64,000 nucleotides of DNA, from the NCBI GenBank assembly GCA_017548765.1, contig JAFYZH010000063.1, positions 1-64,000 on the forward strand, given 5' to 3'. Below are positions 59,042 to 64,000 of the stretch, piece after piece; within the stretch, counting starts at the first letter, position 1, and each line of letters begins with the position of its first letter. The notes under the pieces were generated by a model that saw only the letters and a list, made by a program, of their open reading frames with translations, searched no databases and was not told the origin of the DNA. Both the position numbers and the translations under genes were made by a program. The DNA comes from Lachnospiraceae bacterium. Its GTDB lineage: Bacteria; Bacillota; Clostridia; Lachnospirales; Lachnospiraceae.

Positions 59042-60427
59042 ATGATCAGAAAAGCAGAGAGTAAAGATTTAGCGCGTATAGCGGAGATACTGGTGTTTAA
59101 CTACCGCTTGTATTTCTATCCGATCTTTCAAAGTGACGAGTATTATTTCTCGGAGCTACAGGTTCCGGCCATTATGAAGAATCTTGAAACGGCGCTGGAT
59201 AGTTTGTACGTCTATGATGACGGCGTCGTCAAGGGATTTATAAAGATCGAGGGTACTTACATTGCAAGGTTGTATGTTGAGCCGGTCCTGCAGAATGCTG
59301 CGATCGGGTCGAAGTTACTGGAGTATGCGGTCAATGAACACCATGCGGACCACCTCTGGGCGCTCGAGAAAAACGTTAAGGCCATCCGCTTCTACGAAAG
59401 ACATGGCTTTGTCGCAACGGGAGAAAAGAAGCTGGAGGAAGGTACGACGGAGTATCTGATCCTTATGCGTAAGAAGAAAGATATCGGGGATATTTTCAAA
59501 TGTGATCTAAAGGATATGCCTGTGGTCAACAACATTTATCAATTGACCGACGCACCGGACCTGGTCACTTCGGGCGACGGTGACAAGTACATCGGCTACG
59601 AGCACATTGGCGGTGCGTATTCCGGAAACATGAAGTATTCGATCTGGGAAGGCGATGCGCTTTTTGCCGATCATCTCGCTGAAGTGACGGGGGACGGCAT
59701 TTTCCTCGATCTCGCCTGCGGCGACGGTTGTTTCACCGTTCCGTGCGCGAAGCATGGGACCAGGATCATTGCCGGAGATATCTCGAACGGAATGCTGACG
59801 ATTTTGCAGGAACGTGCCAAACGCAATGATGTATCACTGGAAAATGTGACGCTCTGCCGAATGAATGCGCTCGAAATACCGCTGAAAGACGAAAGTGTTG
59901 ACTGTGTTGTTGCAAACAGCATGTTGCATCTGATCTCGAACCCTCAAAAAGTGCTGGATGAGATCTATCGTGTTCTTAAGCCAGGGGGAAGATTTCTGTG
60001 CCTGAGCGATGCCCCGGCACGGAAAGGTACAGCCATCTCAGAATACGAAAAAGAGAATGCTGAGTACTCGCGTGTTGTCGGCGAGATCTATGATACATAT
60101 TGGGAAGAACTTAAGGCCTATGACGTGCATGCGAAGCGGTACAGTTGGAAGTTTGATCGAGAGTCGGCTTGCAAAGCAATGTTCCGTGAAGTCGAAAACA
60201 AGGTAATTGAGCGTGGCTGGCCATATACTGGTCGTCTAGTCGACAAATTTCTTCCGCGTTTTGAAGGCCGAGGCTTTTCCGATCAGGTGGACGTTCCACC
60301 GGAGATCCATAAAGCGGTATCTGATAAAGTGGTAGCTTCCGCCCGGGAAAAATATGGGGAAGCGTTTGAAAATATCGCGTATCATGGAATTGTGGAAGAT
60401 CTGGTTATCACGAGTTATGTGAAGTAA
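59042..60427 (+). CDS. Fusion of GNAT acetyltransferase and SAM methyltransferase
   Basis: A 461-residue two-domain protein. Residues ~1-140 are a GNAT domain (IRKAESKDLARIAEILVFNYR, ARLYVEPVLQNAAIGSKLLEYAV, IRFYERHGFVATGEK). Residues ~185-445 are a class I methyltransferase of the Methyltransf_11 type (ADHLAEVTGDGIFLDLACGDGCFTVPCAKHGTRI, the NSMLHLISNPQKVLDEIYRVLKPGGRFLCLSD block). The GNAT acetyl-CoA loop is atypical (QNAAIGSK). Both halves are full length, so the protein probably carries out two modifications of one compound. ATG 59042 has GAAGGTGAG upstream. Confidence 0.87.
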   Translation: MIRKAESKDLARIAEILVFNYRLYFYPIFQSDEYYFSELQVPAIMKNLETALDSLYVYDDGVVKGFIKIEGTYIARLYVEPVLQNAAIGSKLLEYAVNEHHADHLWALEKNVKAIRFYERHGFVATGEKKLEEGTTEYLILMRKKKDIGDIFKCDLKDMPVVNNIYQLTDAPDLVTSGDGDKYIGYEHIGGAYSGNMKYSIWEGDALFADHLAEVTGDGIFLDLACGDGCFTVPCAKHGTRIIAGDISNGMLTILQERAKRNDVSLENVTLCRMNALEIPLKDESVDCVVANSMLHLISNPQKVLDEIYRVLKPGGRFLCLSDAPARKGTAISEYEKENAEYSRVVGEIYDTYWEELKAYDVHAKRYSWKFDRESACKAMFREVENKVIERGWPYTGRLVDKFLPRFEGRGFSDQVDVPPEIHKAVSDKVVASAREKYGEAFENIAYHGIVEDLVITSYVK

Positions 60428-60512
60428 AGCGACTGAACTATAAATATACAAGCTTCGGATACGAAAGATCCGCAAGGAATGCGGTAGTAAATGAACGTTG
60501 GGGGAGAAACGG

Positions 60513-61085
60513 ATGGTGTTTACACTGTTTTTAACATTTGCGAAGATCGGCCTGTTCACCTTTGGCGGTGGATATGCCATGATCTCAATAATCGAGAATA
60601 TATGTGTGGAAAAGAAGAAATGGATCACACATGACGAGATGATGGATGTAGCGGTGATCGCAGAGTCCACTCCGGGACCGATCGCGATCAACTGTGCAAC
60701 TTTTGTCGGTTATAAAAAGAAGGGGATCTGGGGCGCCATAGCGGCTACGCTGGGCGTTGTATTGCCCTCTTTTATCATCATTTATCTGATCGCCGTTTTC
60801 TTGAAGGATTATCTGGAGATCACCTGGATCGCGAATGCATTTAAGGGCATCCGGATCGCGGTCGGGATACTCATCCTTGATGCCGGGCTCAAGATGTTCA
60901 TGAAGATGAAAAAGAAGGTCATTCCCTGCGTGATCTTGGGCTGTTCTTTTGTTGCCATGCTTTTGATCAGCATCTTTGAATGGAGTTTTTCGTCCGTGTT
61001 TCTTATGCTGATCGCTGCGGTCGTCAGTCTGGTCATCTACTTGATCCAGGGTGCGCCGGCTGAGAAAGGCGGTGCACGGAAATGA
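60513..61085 (+). CDS. Chromate transporter, N-terminal-type half (ChrA family)
   Basis: A 190-residue membrane protein forming half of a split CHR-family transporter: TFAKIGLFTFGGGYAMISIIE with the FGGGYAM loop, ESTPGPIAINCATFVGYKKKGIWGAIAATLGVVLPSF. About six helices are visible. ATG 60513 is chosen because GGGGGAG lies 6 bp upstream (a TTG at 60498 lies too near). It overlaps the second half by four bases, as in other short-chain CHR pairs. Chromate or another oxyanion is the usual cargo. Confidence 0.92.
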   Translation: MVFTLFLTFAKIGLFTFGGGYAMISIIENICVEKKKWITHDEMMDVAVIAESTPGPIAINCATFVGYKKKGIWGAIAATLGVVLPSFIIIYLIAVFLKDYLEITWIANAFKGIRIAVGILILDAGLKMFMKMKKKVIPCVILGCSFVAMLLISIFEWSFSSVFLMLIAAVVSLVIYLIQGAPAEKGGARK

Positions 61086-61645
61086 ATTATTGGGAACTGT
61101 TTTTTGGATTTCTGACGGTAGGTTTATTCTCGTTCGGCGGTGCATACGCAGCCATTCCCCTGATCCGGGATGTGGTGCTCGCATACGGATGGTTGACCGA
61201 CGAGGTATTGACCGATATGATCGCCATAAGCGAAAGCACTCCGGGCCCCATCATGGTGAATCTGGCTACCTACATCGGAAGTAGCCAGGCGGGGATCCTC
61301 GGCGGGGCCATAGCAACATTTGCCGTTGTATTACCGGCGTTTTTTATCATTCTTCTGATCATGATCCTCATGAAGAAGATGATGGGGAACCCATATGTTC
61401 AGGCCATCCTTCGCGGGCTGAAGCCCTGCGTAGCCGGCATCATAATCGCTATGGGATGCTATATGATCATGAAGAACTGCATTACTCCGTTGAACTCGGA
61501 CAATGCTGACCTGTGGCCCATCTTTATGACGGTGATACTGGCTGCTGTGTATTTTGGTCCCCGTAAGTTGATGAAAAAGAAAATGTCACCCATCTTGCTG
61601 ATCGTTGTATCGGCGGTTTTGGGAGTCGGAGTGTACGGGATCTGA
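61082..61645 (+). CDS. Chromate transporter, second half (ChrA family)
   Basis: A 187-residue membrane protein homologous to the preceding one: FFGFLTVGLFSFGGAYAAIPLI, then SESTPGPIMVNLATYIGSSQAGILGGAIATFAVVLPAFF. The ATG overlaps the stop of the first half (ATGA), so the pair is co-translated and presumably forms a heterodimer. Family identification is firm; the ion transported is not seen from the sequence. Confidence 0.92.
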   Translation: MNYWELFFGFLTVGLFSFGGAYAAIPLIRDVVLAYGWLTDEVLTDMIAISESTPGPIMVNLATYIGSSQAGILGGAIATFAVVLPAFFIILLIMILMKKMMGNPYVQAILRGLKPCVAGIIIAMGCYMIMKNCITPLNSDNADLWPIFMTVILAAVYFGPRKLMKKKMSPILLIVVSAVLGVGVYGI

Positions 61646-61691
61646 AGTGATCAGCCTTAAGTGACCGGATAAACAAAGGGAATAGTTGGGG

Positions 61692-62432
61692 ATGATCACG
61701 GAAGGGCTACTCCGTGGTATCCCGGGAAGTGTGGAGATCATGACATTTTCAGATGGTTTTACAATAGGTTCCATGGAGGCATTGATCGATGCGATCGATG
61801 TCCTGGGATTCGTGCCGTTTTTTAAAAACGAGATTCCCGGTTTTTCGATCGAGGAGCACATCGGCCGCGGTTGCTGGTATACCGACGGCGACAACGGTTT
61901 CTGGCCTGCGTGGGAGTGGAAGGGTCCGGTCATCCGGCAAATGCATTGCGCCTACGGCAAGTTCCTGCGGAATAAGGCGATGTACATCAGCCCGAAGTGG
62001 TTCCCGGATTTTGCGAACTATCGGCGTGACGGCTATGATTTTGACGCGAGGTATGAGGACGGTCTCGCCTCGTTCTACGATAAAGAACTCTTCGAACTCC
62101 TGGATGCGCAGGCACCGGTCATGTCGAAGAAACTGAAGAAGTCCGGAAACTACGGAAAGAACGGCAACAAAGGCTTCGACACCATGATCACGCGCCTGCA
62201 GAAGCAGTGCTACGTCGTGATCAGTGATTTCCGCTATCAGACCGACATGTTGGGCAATGAATATGGCTGGGGCGTCGCGGAATACTCGACTCCCGAGAAA
62301 TTCCTCGGGAAGCAGTTCACGGATGCTGTCTACCAGTGGACACCCGAGGAGTCATTTGAAAAGATCATGAAACATTTGAAGAAGATCCTTCCCGACGCCG
62401 ACGAAAAGCAGTTGGAGAGGGTGCTGAAATAA
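61692..62432 (+). CDS. AlkZ-related winged-helix family protein
   Basis: A 246-residue cytoplasmic protein. FVPFFKNEIPGFSIEEH, DNGFWPAWEWKGPVIRQMHCAYGKFLRNKAMYISPKWFPDFA, YEDGLASFYDKELFELLDA and DTMITRLQKQCYVVISDFRYQTDMLGNEYGWGVAEYSTPEKFLG resemble the short bacterial proteins annotated as AlkZ-related. These are distantly linked to HTH_42 DNA glycosylases and may share a tandem winged-helix fold. The glycosylase active-site QxQ of AlkZ is not evident. ATG 61692 is used; GGGAATAG lies about 8 bp upstream. Confidence 0.68.
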   Translation: MITEGLLRGIPGSVEIMTFSDGFTIGSMEALIDAIDVLGFVPFFKNEIPGFSIEEHIGRGCWYTDGDNGFWPAWEWKGPVIRQMHCAYGKFLRNKAMYISPKWFPDFANYRRDGYDFDARYEDGLASFYDKELFELLDAQAPVMSKKLKKSGNYGKNGNKGFDTMITRLQKQCYVVISDFRYQTDMLGNEYGWGVAEYSTPEKFLGKQFTDAVYQWTPEESFEKIMKHLKKILPDADEKQLERVLK

Positions 62433-62468
62433 TCTACACGGGGAAATGAGAGAAGATGAGAAATTGGC

Positions 62469-62497
62469 TTGACATCAGGCTTCGGATCTGCTATACT
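62469..62497 (+). promoter_or_regulatory. Sigma-A promoter upstream of the rsgA leader
   Basis: TTGACA (62469-62474) and TATACT (62492-62497) are spaced by 17 bp, giving a 5' leader of about 250 bases before rsgA. Confidence 0.85.
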
Positions 62498-62540
62498 CAG
62501 AGCCGTAACAAAGATTTTTAAAGAAAGCGAGGTGCCATTA

Positions 62541-62606
62541 ATGTTTGCATTAAAGAATGAGATTGTTTTTGAATATGGTATGGTGACCTCGGTTCGTGCA
62601 TTATAA
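62541..62606 (+). CDS. 21-residue leader peptide upstream of rsgA
   Basis: A short ORF, MFALKNEIVFEYGMVTSVRAL, begins 43 bp after the -10 box with GAGGTG 8 bp upstream. It ends 33 bp before the terminator hairpin at 62639. The setting between promoter and terminator suggests a translated attenuator. It could also be a chance ORF; the ribosome binding site and position are the evidence. Confidence 0.5.
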   Translation: MFALKNEIVFEYGMVTSVRAL

Positions 62607-62638
62607 TGTCGGGCAGATTATTGGATATCTGTTTTTAT

Positions 62639-62667
62639 GACCGTGGCTGATCTGTCACGGTCTTTTT
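62639..62667 (+). terminator. Leader terminator upstream of rsgA
   Basis: GACCGTG/CACGGTC (62639-62645 with 62656-62662) forms a 7-bp stem with a five-T run. A weaker CAGAT/ATCTG hairpin with a T-run directly precedes it (62614-62636). Both lie between the promoter and rsgA. Confidence 0.75.
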
Positions 62668-62756
62668 ATGCTTTTTGGGCATATTTCACACCTCGGGGTC
62701 TCCATACGAAACACGAAGTACAAAACATTGGTACAAAAGAAATGGAGAAGAACGAA

Positions 62757-63740
62757 GTGAATAATAACAACATTTTTGAAGGCAGGATCTCAGAAGTACA
62801 AAAGAACAGCTTCAAGATCCGTTATCAGGGGCAGGATCTGCCCGCAAAACTTAAGGGAAGCTTCTATGAAGCATCCGCAGAACAACTTCCGGTGGTCGGC
62901 GACTACGTGACATTCTTGTATAATCCGATCGGCGACTCGACCATCCTCACGGTCTGTGAGAGAAAGAGCTTCCTGCACCGGCCCGATCAGGCGAAAACGG
63001 GCGTGATGCAGTATATGGTGGCAAATGTCGACTACACCTTCATCATCACGTCGCTGAATGGTGATTACAGTTTCAACCGTGTCGCGCGGTATGCGAGCAT
63101 TGCCCTCCAGGGCGGCTCCGTTCCGGTCGCGATCCTGACGAAATCCGATCTGTGCAACAACGTCGGACGTTATGTCCGCGAGGTCGAATCGGTCTCGGAG
63201 CACATTCGCGTTCACGCGATCTCCGCGCTGTATGGCATCGGCCTCGATGAGCTGAAGGAGTATTTTACACCCGGTACCACGATCTGCCTGCTCGGCTCCT
63301 CGGGCGCCGGAAAATCCACGCTGATCAACAGTATTACGGGGGAGGAGACGATGGCGACATCAGGAATCCGCGAGTCGGATTCGAAGGGACGCCACACGAC
63401 GACGCACCGCCAGCTGATCGAACTGGAAAACGGGGTGTGCATCATCGACACGCCCGGCATGCGGGAGGTCGGCATGGCAGGCGTGGAAGAAGGCATCGAC
63501 GATACATTTTCCGATATCGTGGAACTGGAGAGCCGGTGCAGGTTCAGCAACTGCAGACACGACACCGAGCCCGGCTGCGCGATCAAGGCGGCGCTTCAGA
63601 GCGGCGAACTGTCCGCCGAACGCTACGCGCTTTATGTAAGCCTGGGCGCGGAAAACACACGCAACTACGCCAAAAAGAAAGAGATCTCCAAATGGGCGAA
63701 GGAGCGCAAGAAACTCATGAAAAAGAACGGTTTGGAGTAA
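62757..63740 (+). CDS. rsgA: Ribosome small subunit-dependent GTPase A
   Basis: RsgA is a circularly permuted GTPase in 30S maturation. An N-terminal OB-fold (FEGRISEVQKNSFKIRYQGQ) precedes a permuted G domain with G4 at VAILTKSDLC, the P-loop [13 protein letters not shown] and G3 at IIDTPGMREVG. A C-terminal zinc site (CRFSNCRHDTEPGC) follows. The GTG at 62757 has GGAGAA about 6 bp upstream; an in-frame ATG at 62742 lacks a site, but the choice is not certain. It follows an attenuator-like leader and is 10 bp from a HAD phosphatase gene. Confidence 0.9.
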   Translation: MNNNNIFEGRISEVQKNSFKIRYQGQDLPAKLKGSFYEASAEQLPVVGDYVTFLYNPIGDSTILTVCERKSFLHRPDQAKTGVMQYMVANVDYTFIITSLNGDYSFNRVARYASIALQGGSVPVAILTKSDLCNNVGRYVREVESVSEHIRVHAISALYGIGLDELKEYFTPGTTICLLGSSGAGKSTLINSITGEETMATSGIRESDSKGRHTTTHRQLIELENGVCIIDTPGMREVGMAGVEEGIDDTFSDIVELESRCRFSNCRHDTEPGCAIKAALQSGELSAERYALYVSLGAENTRNYAKKKEISKWAKERKKLMKKNGLE

Positions 63741-63750
63741 AGGAGAGACT

Positions 63751-64000
63751 TTGAAGACACTGTATGTATCCGATCTGGACGGAACGCTGCTGCGCTCCGA
63801 TGAGAAAACGAGCGAGTTCACGAACGAAGTCATCAACCGGCTGACGGCCGAGGGCATGATCTTCTCGTATGCCACCGCGCGGTCGTCGATCACTGCGAAG
63901 AAGGTCACGAAGGGCCTGGATGCGAAGATCCCGATCATCGTGTATAACGGCGCGTTTATCTTGGACAATGATACGCGCGCGATCATGCTATCCAATTTCT
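63751..64000 (+). CDS. HAD superfamily (Cof-type) phosphatase, 5' part
   Basis: The gene runs off the window end after 83 codons. The TTG start at 63751 has AAAGGAGAG upstream. The first motif LYVSDLDGTLLRSDEKTSEF carries the DxDGTL nucleophile, and motif II threonine/serine appears in IFSYATARS. These are typical of Cof-type HAD phosphatases acting on sugar phosphates or flavin precursors. The cap and the remaining motifs lie outside the window. Confidence 0.88.
   Translation, partial: MKTLYVSDLDGTLLRSDEKTSEFTNEVINRLTAEGMIFSYATARSSITAKKVTKGLDAKIPIIVYNGAFILDNDTRAIMLSNF

Noticed and set aside
38900..62432. Integron cassette array
   Set aside because: Gene content is similar, but I found no integrase gene and no attC-like inverted sites at the gene junctions, and several genes overlap.

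Overview
The window reads as a chromosomal segment of a Gram-positive anaerobe of the Bacillota, class Clostridia, most likely near Lachnospiraceae. The taxonomy is inferred, not searched. It rests on CodY, an L10-type ribosomal leader before rplJ, a NrtR-controlled NAD salvage operon, a clostripain-family peptidase, strong AGGAGG ribosome binding sites with frequent TTG/GTG starts, and base composition near 50% G+C.

Layout. 1-205 is the 3' end of a 23S rRNA gene, followed by a terminator and, unusually, no 5S gene. 0.4-13 kb is core genome: hydroxyacid dehydrogenase, hisH-hisF-mazG, comM-dprA-topA, codY, a lipoprotein on the minus strand, and rpsB-tsf. 13.2-22.9 kb holds three consecutive very large secreted proteins with related signal peptides. 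Their centres differ: SGNH esterase plus DUF4832-like domain; heparinase II/III-like lyase; parallel beta-helix. All three end in the same tail of three Ig-like modules of about 92 residues. A sigma-A promoter followed by a terminator-like leader hairpin precedes the set. 23.0-26.5 kb is nrtR-pncA-pncB-nadE, with two copies of a NrtR-type operator over its promoter. 26.6-38.4 kb carries a MacB/FtsX-type ABC exporter, a clostripain-like peptidase, an FMN oxidoreductase, a sugar isomerase-like protein, an orphan PTS IIC protein, rplJ-rplL and malic enzyme.

Two intergenic gaps in that part, 34230-34561 and 38493-38782, contain strictly periodic arrays of imperfect palindromes. One has a 74-bp period with 36-bp hairpin units, the other a 61-bp period with 39-bp hairpin units. 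The two arrays share architecture but not sequence, and no standard feature type explains them. A third hairpin-rich element lies at 1370-1548.

38.9-62.4 kb is a long co-directional island of small, mostly single-domain genes. It has eight GNAT acetyltransferase domains (one fused to a methyltransferase), two aminoglycoside-phosphotransferase-fold kinases, two paralogous nucleoside phosphorylases, flavodoxin-like proteins, a MATE exporter, two AraC-type regulators, a radical SAM protein, a split chromate transporter and several unknowns. One nucleotidyltransferase is broken by a single-base frameshift. The content resembles a store of small-molecule-modifying genes. The window closes with rsgA, preceded by a promoter, a 21-codon leader ORF and a terminator hairpin that look like an attenuator, and the start of a HAD phosphatase gene cut by the window end.
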